Source: Thiosocius sp963759055
Lineage (GTDB): Bacteria; Pseudomonadota; Gammaproteobacteria; Chromatiales; Chromatiaceae
Reading direction: 5' to 3'
Length of the DNA: 64,000 nt
Assembly (NCBI GenBank): GCA_963759055.1
Contig: CAVWYD010000003.1
Span: forward strand, 186,001-250,000
Shown here: positions 55,590 to 64,000 of the stretch, one piece after another
How the letters are laid out: every line of letters starts with the position of its first letter
Numbering within the stretch: the stretch's first letter is position 1
Made by a program: the position numbers and the translations under genes
Notes under the pieces: generated by a model
Database searches by the model: none
The model's input: the letters and a program-made list of their open reading frames with translations, nothing else
Told to the model about the DNA's origin: nothing

Positions 55590-57552
55590 CGCGCTCGCCG
55601 GCCTGCCGATCCCGCAACGACTGCTGACGGCACTGCTGTTGCTGCTCGGCGCACTGATGGCGCCCCATGCGGCCAACCTCAACCCGCTGATCCTGGCCTT
55701 CTTTTACACGACCATGCTGTGGCGTCTGATTGCACAAAGGAGACCGGAGGTCATGCCAGGCCGCTGGCTACTGCTGGTGCTGATGATCGGGGCGCTCGCC
55801 TTGGTGCTGTTTACGACCAATGTAGTCGATGGACGCTTGGCCGGGACCGCCCTGCTGGCCGTTATGTTGGGGCTGAAGCTGCTCGAACTGCGCGCCCGTC
55901 GCGATATTCATATCACGATTTTTCTCGGTTTTTTCCTCGTGCTGACGTTGTTTCTTTACAACCAGTCGCTGTGGCTGGCCGGATACCTTTTTGCCGGCGT
56001 GATGGCCCTCTTGTCAATTCAGGTGGGCATGAACCGGGTCAATATCGAACCGCGCCTGCAGCTGCGGAACACGCTCGCGATGCTGGCGGGCGCACTGCCG
56101 CTGGCCTTGGTGGTATTCCTGCTGTTTCCCCGCCTGCATAGCCCGCTGTGGGGCGTAAGCAGCTCCGGGGCATCGACCGGGATCAGCGAGGAAATGACGC
56201 TTGGGAATATCGGTTCGCTGAGTAGATCCAACGAAATTGCCTTTCGGGTACGGTTTTTCGATCAGGTCCCCGACCCGAGTAAGCGTTACTGGCGCGGACC
56301 GGTGTTGTGGCAAACCGATGGCGAACGCTGGTCCGCCGGAATCAGGCCGGTGCGGTCGTTACCAACGAGTGCGGGAGGCGATTCGTCCGTCGATTATGAG
56401 ATCACGCTCGAACCCACGGGCTCCTACTGGTTGTTCGGTCTCGACGTGGTCACGAGAAAACCGGCGGACACATTCCTCAATAGCAACTTCGCGCTGGTCA
56501 ACGACCAGCCGGTTCACAAGCGTTTCACTTACCGCGTTACATCGGACCCCGATTACCGCCTGCTTGCCCTGAGTGAATTTGAGCGCCGCAGGGCCCTGCA
56601 GCTACCGAACGGGATATCGACCAGAGTCCGGGAACTGGTGGCCGAATGGCAGGCAGCCACGGATCCGGCGCAACCGCTGCAGCTCGTCCAGGAGGCACTT
56701 GCTTATTACCGCGAACAACCGTTCGTATACACCCTTTCCCCCGGGCTGCTTCAAGATGACCCGATCGATCAATTCCTGTTCGAGACCCGGCGCGGATTCT
56801 GCGAGCACTATGCCGGCAGTTTTGCACTGTTGATGAGACTGGCCGGTATCCCGACGCGGGTGGTCGTCGGCTATCAGGGCGGCGAGAGGAATCCACATGC
56901 CGATCACTGGGTGGTGCGCCAGTCCGACGCGCATGCATGGACCGAGGTCTGGCTGCCCAAGCTCGGCTGGTGGCGCATTGATCCGACCGCCGCCGTGGCG
57001 CCCGAGCGCATCGAGCAGTCGATCAACACCGCACTGTCGAGCGGCAGTGACCGGGTGATCTTCCGCGTCGACGAGAATGGGCTGGCGGGTGCTCTGTGGC
57101 GCAATGCCGCCTGGATTGTCGATGCCGTCGACATGGGTTGGCACCATTGGGTCGTGGGCTTCACCGCTGAGCGCCAGAGCAGCCTGCTGGAGAGTGTCGG
57201 CCTGCGTGACCTCGAAGGCCTGGGTCTGGCAATCGCCCTGATCATCAGCAGCGCGCTGGCCGTCACCCTGGTCTACCTGATCGCACAGATTCCACGCTCT
57301 CAGGCCCAGGATCCTCTGCCAGCACTCTGGCAGCGCCTGCTGCACAAGCTCCAACGCGCTGGCGTCAAGGCACCTCCCTGGCACGGGCCGGACACCATCT
57401 GTCATGTCGCCGCCGAGGCCTTTCCGGATGCCGCGGATCAGCTCATGGCCATCAATCGGATGTACGTGCAGATGCGATATGGTCGCGGCGAGGACCGCCA
57501 GCAGATAGGGGCACTGCGCAAACGTATCAACCGGCTTAGGCTTAAGCGTTAA
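55582..57552 (+). CDS. Transglutaminase-like membrane protein (TgpA/DUF3488)
   Basis: 656 residues. Five or six N-terminal membrane helices (about 10-175) match DUF3488. A periplasmic transglutaminase-like domain follows with its Cys-His-Asp triad: TRRGFCEHYAGSFALLMRLA (Cys), QSDAHAWTEVWLPKLGWWRI (His) and the Asp in WRIDPTAAVAPERI. One more helix (about 540-565) and a cytoplasmic DUF4129-like tail end the protein. The P. aeruginosa relative TgpA is essential there. It converges with mnmE, 28 bases apart. Confidence 0.92.
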   Translation: MRDALAGLPIPQRLLTALLLLLGALMAPHAANLNPLILAFFYTTMLWRLIAQRRPEVMPGRWLLLVLMIGALALVLFTTNVVDGRLAGTALLAVMLGLKLLELRARRDIHITIFLGFFLVLTLFLYNQSLWLAGYLFAGVMALLSIQVGMNRVNIEPRLQLRNTLAMLAGALPLALVVFLLFPRLHSPLWGVSSSGASTGISEEMTLGNIGSLSRSNEIAFRVRFFDQVPDPSKRYWRGPVLWQTDGERWSAGIRPVRSLPTSAGGDSSVDYEITLEPTGSYWLFGLDVVTRKPADTFLNSNFALVNDQPVHKRFTYRVTSDPDYRLLALSEFERRRALQLPNGISTRVRELVAEWQAATDPAQPLQLVQEALAYYREQPFVYTLSPGLLQDDPIDQFLFETRRGFCEHYAGSFALLMRLAGIPTRVVVGYQGGERNPHADHWVVRQSDAHAWTEVWLPKLGWWRIDPTAAVAPERIEQSINTALSSGSDRVIFRVDENGLAGALWRNAAWIVDAVDMGWHHWVVGFTAERQSSLLESVGLRDLEGLGLAIALIISSALAVTLVYLIAQIPRSQAQDPLPALWQRLLHKLQRAGVKAPPWHGPDTICHVAAEAFPDAADQLMAINRMYVQMRYGRGEDRQQIGALRKRINRLRLKR

Positions 57553-57580
57553 AAGAACAGCGCGCGCAGGGGCGGTTGAA

Positions 57581-58933
57581 TCATTTGCCGATACAGAAGC
57601 TGCTGAAGATTTCACCCAGGAGATCATCTGCGCTGAACTCCCCGGTGATCTCCGACAATGCCATCTGGGCCTGTCGAAGGTCTTCCGCCAGCAGTTCACC
57701 GGCCTGGCCATCGGTCAGCGCCTGCTTTCCCGTAAGCAGCAGCTTGTGTGCGCGATTTATCGCGTCCAGGTGTCGACGCCTGGCGCTGAAGTCACCTTCA
57801 CCTGCCCCCTCGAATGAAACCAGTTGCTTGAGATGCTCTCGCAACACCTCTATACCTTCGCCTGTCTTGGCCGACAGGCTGATCTCGCAATTTCCATTGT
57901 TGTCGCTCAGACCGAAAGCTGCCGCCACGAGATCAGCCTTGTTGCGCACCAGGGTGACCGGTAGACCCGGCGGCAGACCCGCAGAAGAAAGGCCGCTGGC
58001 CAAAGGGTCTTTTTCACCGTCGAATACCCACAAGGCATGATCGGCCCGCGCTATCTCGTCGCGCGCCCGCCTCACCCCTTCGCGTTCCACTTCGTCATTC
58101 GCCTCACGCAGCCCCGCGGTATCCACGATGTGCAGCGGCAACCCGTCGAGCTCGACCTGTTCGCGCAAGACATCGCGGGTCGTCCCTGGTATGTGGGTCA
58201 CGATTGCGCTGTCCTGGCCGGTGAGTGCGTTCATCAGACTGGATTTACCGGCATTCGGAAGACCCGCAATCACCAGGGTCATACCGTCGCGCAGCAGTCT
58301 GCCCGTGTGCGCCCGGTGCAACAGCGATTCAACGCTTGCGATCAACGCCTTCAATTCGCCCGCCACATGACTGTCGGCAAGAAAATCGATCTCCTCTTCG
58401 GGAAAATCGATGGCGGCCTCGACATACATGCGCAGCTGCGTGATCGCTGTGACCAGTTTATGAACCTGATCGGAAAACTCTCCTGTCAGTGAACGCACCG
58501 CTGAACGCGCGGCGGCACTCGTCTGGCTGTCGATGAGATCCGCGACCGCCTCGGCCTGCGCCAGGTCGAGCTTGTCGTTCAGATAGGCGCGGCGGGAAAA
58601 TTCACCGGGTGCGGCAAGCCTGGCGCCCAGCTCTGTCACCCGCTGTAACAGCAGATCCATGACCACCGGGCCGCCATGTCCCTGGAGCTCCAGGACATCT
58701 TCGCCGGTGAACGAGGCGGGCCCCTTGAAATACAGAGCGAGCCCTTCATCGATGGGCCGGCCCGTGGCGTCCAAGAAACGTGCATAGTGCGCGTGACGCG
58801 GTTCCGGTAACTTTCCGAACACACCCTTTGCGATCTCGGCCACACCTCTGCCCGAGACACGCACAATGCCGACACCGCCCCGGCCGGGGGGTGTGGCAAT
58901 GGCGGCAATGGTATCGGCAGCCGGATCGGCCAC
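57581..58933 (-). CDS. mnmE: tRNA modification GTPase MnmE (TrmE)
   Basis: 450 residues. The N-terminal formyl-THF-binding domain (DTIAAIATPPGRGGVGIVRV) is followed by a helical domain into which the G domain is inserted: G1 GLPNAGKSSLMNALTG, G3 DTAGLRE and G4 NKAD. The invariant C-terminal CxGK is CIGK. It partners with MnmG. Nine bases separate it from yidC in the classic yidC-mnmE order. Confidence 0.97.
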   Translation of the reverse strand: MADPAADTIAAIATPPGRGGVGIVRVSGRGVAEIAKGVFGKLPEPRHAHYARFLDATGRPIDEGLALYFKGPASFTGEDVLELQGHGGPVVMDLLLQRVTELGARLAAPGEFSRRAYLNDKLDLAQAEAVADLIDSQTSAAARSAVRSLTGEFSDQVHKLVTAITQLRMYVEAAIDFPEEEIDFLADSHVAGELKALIASVESLLHRAHTGRLLRDGMTLVIAGLPNAGKSSLMNALTGQDSAIVTHIPGTTRDVLREQVELDGLPLHIVDTAGLREANDEVEREGVRRARDEIARADHALWVFDGEKDPLASGLSSAGLPPGLPVTLVRNKADLVAAAFGLSDNNGNCEISLSAKTGEGIEVLREHLKQLVSFEGAGEGDFSARRRHLDAINRAHKLLLTGKQALTDGQAGELLAEDLRQAQMALSEITGEFSADDLLGEIFSSFCIGK

Positions 58934-58942
58934 GGCGACAGC

Positions 58943-60595
58943 TTACGCGGAGGCGCCCTGCTCGATACGCCTGGTGATTACCCACTGCTGCGTGATCGAA
59001 AGCAGGTTGTTGACCACCCAGTACAGGACCAGACCCGAGGGGAAGAAGGCGAACATGGCGGTGAACACCAGGGGCAGGGCCATCATGATCTTGGCCTGCA
59101 TCGGGTCCGGCGGCGGCGGATTGAGCTTTTGTTGCACGAACATCGATACGCCCATGATCACGGGCAGCACGAAATAGGGGTCCTTGATCGACAGGTCGTT
59201 GATCCACAGGATCCAGGGTGCCTGTCGCAGCTCCACGCTCTCGAGCAGTACCCAGTAAAGGGCGATGAAGAAGGGCATCTGCACCAGCATGGGCAGGCAG
59301 CCGCCGAGTGGATTGATCTTCTCGGTCTTGTACAGCTCCATCATGGCCTGCTGCATGCGCTGCTTGTCGTCGCCGTACCGGTCCTTGAGGGCCTGGATGC
59401 GCGGCGTCATCTTGCGCATATTCGCCATCGAACGATAACTGGTCTCCGACAGCTTGAAGAACGCAAGCTTGATCAGGATGGTAAATATAATGATGGTCCA
59501 GCCCCAGTTGCCGACGAAGCTCTGAATCTGCTCCAATACCCAGTACATGGGCTTGGCGATGAACACCAGGAAGCCATAGTCGACGGTGAGATCCAGCCCT
59601 TCCGCCAGTTCGGCCAGCTCGGCCTGAAGTTTTGGACCGAGGAAAACCGTGCCGGTGAAACTGGCACCGGCCCCGGGAGCGACCGTCTTGGCCGGGCCAT
59701 AACCACCAATCACGGCGCGGCCATTGCTGAGTTTTTTGCCGTAGTAGTGCTGCTGTTCACCGCGCGGCGGGATAATGGCGCCGAGGAAATAGTGCTGGAG
59801 CATCGCCAGCCAGCCATCAGTCACATCGCGGTCGAGCTGACCGGATCCGAGTTCATCAAAATCGTACTTTTGATACTTGTCTACCTGGCTGAAGATCGCG
59901 CCGCCCGTATAGGTGTACATAAACGCATTGCCGGACTCGACCGGTTCACCGCGTTGCAACTGTCGATACTCGCGGCCGGTCCAGACAGTCTCGGAACCGT
60001 TGTTGACCAGATGTTCCAGCTGGATGGCATGTGTTCCGCGGTTAAACGTATACCGCTTTGTCACCTGAACACCATCTGGCGAGGTCCAGTTCAAGTCGAC
60101 GGTCAGGCTGTCTTCACCGTCTTTCAGCTCGAAGCTGTCGGTACTTGCCGTAAAGATTGCTTCGTGGGTAGGCGTGCGTTCACTCTCGGAACCCAGCAGA
60201 CCCGATTGTGCGATAAAGAAATCCGACGGCCGCTGACTGAGCAGACGATATTTTTCATCGGGCTTGTTCACGGCGACAGGGTATTGCATCAGGCGGGCAT
60301 CGACGATGGTGCCGCCGCGCGTGTCGATAACCAGGTCAAGCGTATCGGTCAGGACCTTGATAAGGCCTGTCTTGGCAGCGCTGTCGGTTTGAATGACTCC
60401 CGGAACACTGGGCGCCGCATCGTCTATATCCGCCTGTCGGGGTGCCACCGGTGTGTCGCCGACCGCCGTATCGGCCTGGACGTCATTCTCGGTCGTCGTC
60501 GCCGGTCGCGGACCATAATCCTCCTGCCAGGATTGGTACAGCAGCATGCCGAGGAAGGCCAGGGCCATGAACAGAATTAAACGAATATTATCCAT
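58943..60595 (-). CDS. yidC: Membrane protein insertase YidC
   Basis: 550 residues. An N-terminal membrane anchor (IRLILFMALAFLGMLLYQSW) is followed by a large periplasmic domain (about 60-340) as in gram-negative YidC, then the five-helix 60KD_IMP core (NWGWTIIIFTILIKLAFFKL, LGGCLPMLVQMPFFIALYWV, SGLVLYWVVNNLLSITQQWV). It inserts Sec-dependent and independent proteins, including Fo subunits a and c. The usual yidD frame is absent from the 111 bases between rnpA and yidC. Confidence 0.97.
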   Translation of the reverse strand: MDNIRLILFMALAFLGMLLYQSWQEDYGPRPATTTENDVQADTAVGDTPVAPRQADIDDAAPSVPGVIQTDSAAKTGLIKVLTDTLDLVIDTRGGTIVDARLMQYPVAVNKPDEKYRLLSQRPSDFFIAQSGLLGSESERTPTHEAIFTASTDSFELKDGEDSLTVDLNWTSPDGVQVTKRYTFNRGTHAIQLEHLVNNGSETVWTGREYRQLQRGEPVESGNAFMYTYTGGAIFSQVDKYQKYDFDELGSGQLDRDVTDGWLAMLQHYFLGAIIPPRGEQQHYYGKKLSNGRAVIGGYGPAKTVAPGAGASFTGTVFLGPKLQAELAELAEGLDLTVDYGFLVFIAKPMYWVLEQIQSFVGNWGWTIIIFTILIKLAFFKLSETSYRSMANMRKMTPRIQALKDRYGDDKQRMQQAMMELYKTEKINPLGGCLPMLVQMPFFIALYWVLLESVELRQAPWILWINDLSIKDPYFVLPVIMGVSMFVQQKLNPPPPDPMQAKIMMALPLVFTAMFAFFPSGLVLYWVVNNLLSITQQWVITRRIEQGASA

Positions 60596-60706
60596 AGAAA
60601 GTACGTCAAATCCAGGCAGGGTGACAGCGGAAAGGCCGGAAGTTTAACCCGTATAAGGCGCATACGCACCGCGGTCTGTGCACGCGATCGATATGCGGCA
60701 TCCCAT

Positions 60707-61063
60707 TCATCGAACCGAATCGGAAATTAACTTCCGCATATGTCCTGCAAGGGATAAGTTGAGCTGCTTCTTACTGGCCAATCCAGCCGCCGGCCGCGCC
60801 ATTACCACCAGATCCAGACCGGCGAGTTCCTTCCTGTGGTGACGAAAGTTTTCACGCACGAGCCGCTTCAGACGATTGCGGTCGACTGCGCGCCTGATCT
60901 GCTTTTTTGAGATCGCAAGACCCAGTCGTGAGGCCGGCTGGCCGGTCCGTAAAGCCAATATCGTGAAGTACTCGTCTTTGGATCGATCAGGATCTGCAAA
61001 AACCCGTTTAAATTCCAGCGCTGCCAGAAGGCGCGCCGAGCGCGGGAATGCTTTGTTCCTGAT
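60707..61063 (-). CDS. rnpA: Ribonuclease P protein component RnpA (start uncertain)
   Basis: The core is unmistakable: RLGLAISKKQIRRAVDRNRL and REN-F in RLVRENFRHHRKELAGLDLV. The first standard start codon in frame (TTG at 60958) would drop the conserved N terminus, which reads on upstream as FPRSARLLAALEFKRVFADP then DRSKDEYFTIL. Upstream of that TTG no ATG, GTG or TTG exists in this frame; only ATC codons at 61063 and 61078. I place the start tentatively at 61063; an ATC start or a base error just before FPRS are the options. RnpA binds the catalytic RNA of RNase P for tRNA 5' processing. Confidence 0.8.
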   Translation of the reverse strand: MRNKAFPRSARLLAALEFKRVFADPDRSKDEYFTILALRTGQPASRLGLAISKKQIRRAVDRNRLKRLVRENFRHHRKELAGLDLVVMARPAAGLASKKQLNLSLAGHMRKLISDSVR

Positions 61064-61091
61064 GAACCAGGCCCTGATCGTTGATAATCGT

Positions 61092-61226
61092 TTAAGGGAT
61101 CAGACGCGCGCGGCCTTTGGCACGGCGTGCGTTGAGCACTTTACGACCACCACGCGTGGCCATCCGGGCCCGAAAACCGTGGGTTCGAGTGCGCTTTATG
61201 CGGCTGGGCTGAAAAGTACGTTTCAT
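61092..61226 (-). CDS. rpmH: 50S ribosomal protein L34
   Basis: 44 residues, the standard length: MKRTFQPSRIKRTRTHGFRA, then RMATRGGRKVLNARRAKGRA and RLIP. It is the classic first gene of rpmH-rnpA-yidC-mnmE and diverges from dnaA. A good sigma-70 promoter lies about 90 bases upstream. Confidence 0.97.
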   Translation of the reverse strand: MKRTFQPSRIKRTRTHGFRARMATRGGRKVLNARRAKGRARLIP

Positions 61227-61315
61227 GACCGATTTTCCGAACAGTTAATAAGGATGGTTCAACCTTTTGTGCCGATCCGGCCATGAAGAGATGCCGCGAC
61301 GCAAAAGGGGGCAGA

Positions 61316-61344
61316 AATTTAATGGATCCCGTCACGCAAGTCAA
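61316..61344 (-). promoter_or_regulatory. Sigma-70 promoter of rpmH
   Basis: On the minus strand TTGACT, then a 17-base spacer, then TAAATT. Transcription would start near 61309 and leave a leader of about 80 bases before rpmH. Confidence 0.65.
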
Positions 61345-61415
61345 TGCAATTGGTAAAATTAAACGTCTGTAATTACACAACCACAGATCATTCCTCATGG
61401 CTCACCAGGGATTGA

Positions 61416-61437
61416 AGTAAGTGAGTGATCACTTACT
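61416..61437. promoter_or_regulatory. Perfect palindrome AGTAAGTGA-gtga-TCACTTACT in the rpmH-dnaA region
   Basis: 9-bp perfect arms with a 4-base spacer. The half-site GTAAGT also occurs in palindromic form near tetR (11599). It has no T-tract. It is probably a protein-binding site between the divergent rpmH and dnaA promoters. Confidence 0.5.
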
Positions 61438-61478
61438 AGAAAATGGCTAATATTAAGGCAAAATAATGGCCGTCGGCC

Positions 61479-61487
61479 TGTGGATAA
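61479..61487 (-). promoter_or_regulatory. DnaA box upstream of dnaA
   Basis: TGTGGATAA on the plus strand is the exact complement of the consensus TTATCCACA. It lies 266 bases before dnaA and could serve autoregulation or origin function. Confidence 0.75.
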
Positions 61488-61752
61488 CTGGTTCGCAAAC
61501 AGCTACACTTAAGCCCGTGTCCGAAGCCCGATGGCTCGACCGGTTTACAAACCCGAACGCAGAAATTCGGGGCCTATGGATTCTCTGTTATTCGCCCCAG
61601 CTTGACCAAAGGTCTACATGTAGCGGTGTCGGCGGAAAGGGTGGTTTGTCGGCACATGAATGGTACTTGGCAACCCAAACCATTTTAAAGTCGTATTGAA
61701 ATGCCAATCGCGCCGTTCGCCCGGCGCGGGCAACAGGCAGCTGTAGAAATAT

Positions 61753-63120
61753 ATGAATATTGACCTCTGGCAGCATTGCCTGGATCGGCTGAAGAACGAG
61801 ATACCAAACCAGCAGTTCAACACCTGGATAAGGCCGTTGCACTGTATCCACGATGATGGCCGTCTTCGACTTATGGCACCCAATGCGTTCGTCCTAGACT
61901 GGGTGAAAAAACATTATCTCGATCGGCTCAAAGGCTATCTGGATGACGTTGGCCAGAACGACTCCACCGCGATCAGCCTGGAGATTGGCAGCGCACCGCG
62001 CGCACCCGCACCTGGCATGCACCCCAAAGCCTCTTCGCCGCCGCCCGGCAGCGGATCGGCGGGCCAGCCCAACAGGGAGTCGCAGCCACCGCCTGTGGAG
62101 GCAAACACGAACCCGAGTTTCAACTTCGAGAGCTTCGTGGAAGGCAAGTCAAACCAGTTGGCCCGGGCAGCCGGTATGCAGATCGGGGACAATCCCGGGC
62201 GTGTTTACAACCCGCTTTTCATATACGGCGGTGTCGGTCTGGGCAAAACACACCTGATGCACGCTGTGGGAAACAGGATCCTGCATAACAATCCCAAGGC
62301 GCAGGTCCTGTACATGCATTCGGAGGGTTTCGTTGCCGAGATGGTAAAGGCCCTGCAGCATGGAACAATCGACAATTTCAAACGCAAGATGCGTTCGGTC
62401 AACGCACTCCTGATCGATGACGTGCAGTTTTTCGCGGGCAAGGAAAGGTCGCAGGAGGAATTCTTTCACACTTTCAATGCCCTGTTCGAATCCCAACAGC
62501 AGATCATCCTGACCAGCGACCGTTTTCCGAAAGAGGTGGACGGTCTGGAAGACCGGCTCAAGTCACGTTTTGGATGGGGACTGACCGTGGCGGTGGAGCC
62601 GCCCGATCTGGAGACCCGGGTGGCAATTCTGCAGAGCAAGGGGCTCCAGCTTTTCGGCGTCGAACTACCCAATGAAGTGGCATTCTTCATCGGCAAGCGT
62701 GTACGTTCGAATATCCGTGAACTCGAAGGTGCCCTGCGAAGGATCGTGGCGAATTCACATTTCACCGGCCGGCCGATCACCATGGATTTCGCCAAAGAGG
62801 CCTTGCGCGACATGATAGCGGCGCAGGACAAACTGGTGACCATGGAAAATATCCAGCGTACCGTCGCGGAGTACTACAAGATCAGAACGTCCGATCTCCT
62901 GTCGAGCAAACGTTCCCGAACGATTGCCCGGCCTCGGCAGATCGCCATGACACTGTCCAAGGAACTGACCAATCACAGCCTGCCTGAAATCGGCGACGCC
63001 TTCGGAGGCCGTGATCACACGACCGTGCTCTATGCGACGCGCAAGATTGCTGAACTAAAAGACTCTGATCACCGAGTTTCTGAAGACTATAACAACCTGT
63101 TGAGAACCCTGAGCAATTGA
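61753..63120 (+). CDS. dnaA: Chromosomal replication initiator DnaA
   Basis: 455 residues. Domain I (about 1-80, LWQHCLDRLKNEIPNQQFNT) is followed by a Pro/Ser/Gln-rich linker (about 80-120). The AAA+ domain has Walker A FIYGGVGLGKTHLMHAVGNR (157-176), Walker B ALLIDDVQFFAGKERSQEEF and the arginine finger region. Domain IV holds the DnaA-box reader GDAFGGRDHTTVLYATRKI near the C terminus. It opens oriC and loads the helicase. dnaN follows after 233 bases; rpmH is divergent. This is the canonical gammaproteobacterial origin arrangement. Confidence 0.98.
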   Translation: MNIDLWQHCLDRLKNEIPNQQFNTWIRPLHCIHDDGRLRLMAPNAFVLDWVKKHYLDRLKGYLDDVGQNDSTAISLEIGSAPRAPAPGMHPKASSPPPGSGSAGQPNRESQPPPVEANTNPSFNFESFVEGKSNQLARAAGMQIGDNPGRVYNPLFIYGGVGLGKTHLMHAVGNRILHNNPKAQVLYMHSEGFVAEMVKALQHGTIDNFKRKMRSVNALLIDDVQFFAGKERSQEEFFHTFNALFESQQQIILTSDRFPKEVDGLEDRLKSRFGWGLTVAVEPPDLETRVAILQSKGLQLFGVELPNEVAFFIGKRVRSNIRELEGALRRIVANSHFTGRPITMDFAKEALRDMIAAQDKLVTMENIQRTVAEYYKIRTSDLLSSKRSRTIARPRQIAMTLSKELTNHSLPEIGDAFGGRDHTTVLYATRKIAELKDSDHRVSEDYNNLLRTLSN

Positions 63121-63166
63121 TGTGAACCGGCAGTGGAGAAAAAAGGAACGCAAAAAAAGTGCCCGC

Positions 63167-63175
63167 TTATCCACA
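63167..63175 (+). promoter_or_regulatory. DnaA box between dnaA and dnaN
   Basis: An exact TTATCCACA 47 bases past the dnaA stop. An AT-rich stretch follows about 110 bases later. Confidence 0.75.
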
Positions 63176-63287
63176 AAGGATATACAGGTAACCCAGTGTT
63201 TTAAGGCGTACCTATAAACCGAATTTATGGTTATAAGTGCTTCAAAAGGCGATAGAAAAGCCAATTACTCACAGAATCGAGCCAGCC

Positions 63288-63332
63288 TAATAACAATAAT
63301 AATTTTTAAATAAAGAGATTTTTAAAACAATT
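63288..63332. other. AT-rich stretch before dnaN, possible DNA-unwinding element
   Basis: Almost only A and T (for example AACAATAATAATTTTTAAAT) in an otherwise GC-rich window, with a DnaA box upstream. It could be the unwinding element of oriC or simply the dnaN promoter region. Confidence 0.4.
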
Positions 63333-63353
63333 GGATACCGGAGACCAAGCAGA

Positions 63354-64000
63354 ATGAAAATCAGCGCTAACCGGGACGATCTGCTTAAACCACTGCAACA
63401 AATTGTTGGCGTGGTAGAGCGCAGACAGACGCTACCGATTCTCGCCAATGTGCTGATAGCGGTTAAAGACAATCGGTTATCTTTGACTGCCACTGATCTG
63501 GAAGTGGAGTTGCGTACAACCGCGCCTGTGGAGTGCAAGGGCGAAACCGAGTTCACCTTGCCGGCCCGTAAATTGATGGATATCTGCAAAGCGTTGCCGG
63601 AATCGGCCGCCATGACGTTGGATATTGATGGAGACAAGGCCGTGCTTCGCTCGGGTCGCGGGCGCTATACGCTTGGGATGCTGCCGGCACAGGACTACCC
63701 CAGCATCGAACCTCCCAAAGCCAGTGAAAAATTTTCAATGCCGGTGGCGGCGATGAAACGCCTGATAGACAAGACCCAGTTTGCGATGGCTCAACAGGAT
63801 GTTCGTTATTACCTCAATGGCCTGCTGCTGGAGATTCGGCCGGGGCGCGTGCGGGCCGTGGCAACCGATGGTCACCGCCTGGCGCTCTGCGACACTGAAT
63901 TTGCAGCGGACACCAGCATGGACCTTCAGGTCATATTGCCTCGCAAGGCCGTTATTGAATTAGGGCGACTGCTGGCTGACGCTGAGAATGACGCCGAATT
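63354..64000 (+). CDS. dnaN: DNA polymerase III beta sliding clamp (partial)
   Basis: The first 215 codons are inside the window; the gene continues beyond the right edge. It starts MKISANRDDLLKPLQQIVGV and has the clamp signatures TLPILANVLIAV, ATDLEVEL, SGRGRYTLGMLPAQDYPSIE and VRAVATDGHRLALCDTEF. The dimeric ring tethers DNA polymerase III to DNA. It is the second gene of the dnaA-dnaN pair. Confidence 0.97.
   Translation, partial: MKISANRDDLLKPLQQIVGVVERRQTLPILANVLIAVKDNRLSLTATDLEVELRTTAPVECKGETEFTLPARKLMDICKALPESAAMTLDIDGDKAVLRSGRGRYTLGMLPAQDYPSIEPPKASEKFSMPVAAMKRLIDKTQFAMAQQDVRYYLNGLLLEIRPGRVRAVATDGHRLALCDTEFAADTSMDLQVILPRKAVIELGRLLADAENDAE

Noticed and set aside
59129..60580. 483-codon open frame opposite yidC
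   Set aside because: Shadow of yidC; no recognisable domain and histidine/arginine-rich composition typical of antisense frames.
61466..61699. Short open frame in the rpmH-dnaA gap
   Set aside because: It spans the DnaA box, lacks a ribosome-binding site and shows no conserved motif; the region is regulatory.

Overview
The window is a 64 kb stretch of a GC-rich gammaproteobacterial chromosome that runs up to the replication origin: mnmG, rsmG, parAB and the F1Fo ATP synthase operon lie on one side, and mnmE-yidC-rnpA-rpmH with divergent dnaA-dnaN on the other. A urea ABC transporter, a type IV pilus ATPase, an HAE-type RND pump, a PEP-CTERM protein and a large multiheme c-type cytochrome would fit an aquatic or sediment respirer, perhaps of the Chromatiales or a relative. 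That placement is a guess from gene content.

Layout. 1-3.4 kb: urea transporter urtA-urtB-urtC (minus strand) behind a clear sigma-54 promoter with two NtrC-like boxes. 3.5-6.5 kb: an HdeD-like membrane protein, then a two-gene unit of a muramidase (GH108) and a papain-like protease fused to a serine hydrolase. 6.8-11.2 kb: pilU, a small secreted protein and a DUF748 protein. 11.6-16.6 kb: a TetR regulator divergent from an RND efflux pair, with a palindromic operator between them. 16.9-20.0 kb: small genes and a broken PEP-CTERM/DUF4114 gene. 20.2-22.8 kb: a complete AmmeMemoRadiSam triad. 23.1-26.2 kb: a diguanylate cyclase and a TPR lipoprotein with a secreted partner. 26.2-32.9 kb: a 12-heme cytochrome next to an NtrC-type response regulator and PAS histidine kinase; a sigma-54-like promoter and two matched upstream sites lie in front of the cytochrome gene. 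33-38 kb: a small lipoprotein, glmS, glmU and slyD. 38-45 kb: atpIBEFHAGDC. 45-48 kb: parAB and rsmG. 48-53.5 kb: GST, MFS, a hotdog protein, mnmG and a thioredoxin-like protein. 53.6-57.5 kb: MoxR-DUF58-transglutaminase cassette. 57.6-64 kb: mnmE, yidC, rnpA, rpmH, the origin region, dnaA and the start of dnaN.

A striking feature is that most genes between 37.9 and 47.6 kb (slyD, nearly every atp gene, parB, rsmG) carry single-base frame breaks, mostly one extra base in a short homopolymer. The cytochrome gene has one break and the PEP-CTERM gene about five. Since ATP synthase is essential and the downstream frames are perfectly conserved, I read these as consensus sequence errors. Coordinates for those genes are given from the true start to the true stop across the breaks.

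The most interesting biology is (i) the protease/hydrolase/muramidase unit, (ii) the sigma-54-controlled 12-heme cytochrome with its own two-component system, (iii) the AmmeMemoRadiSam triad, and (iv) an inverted-repeat element family built from CGCAGAG/CGCAAAG units and found at three intergenic spots. No tRNA, rRNA, CRISPR array or insertion sequence was seen.
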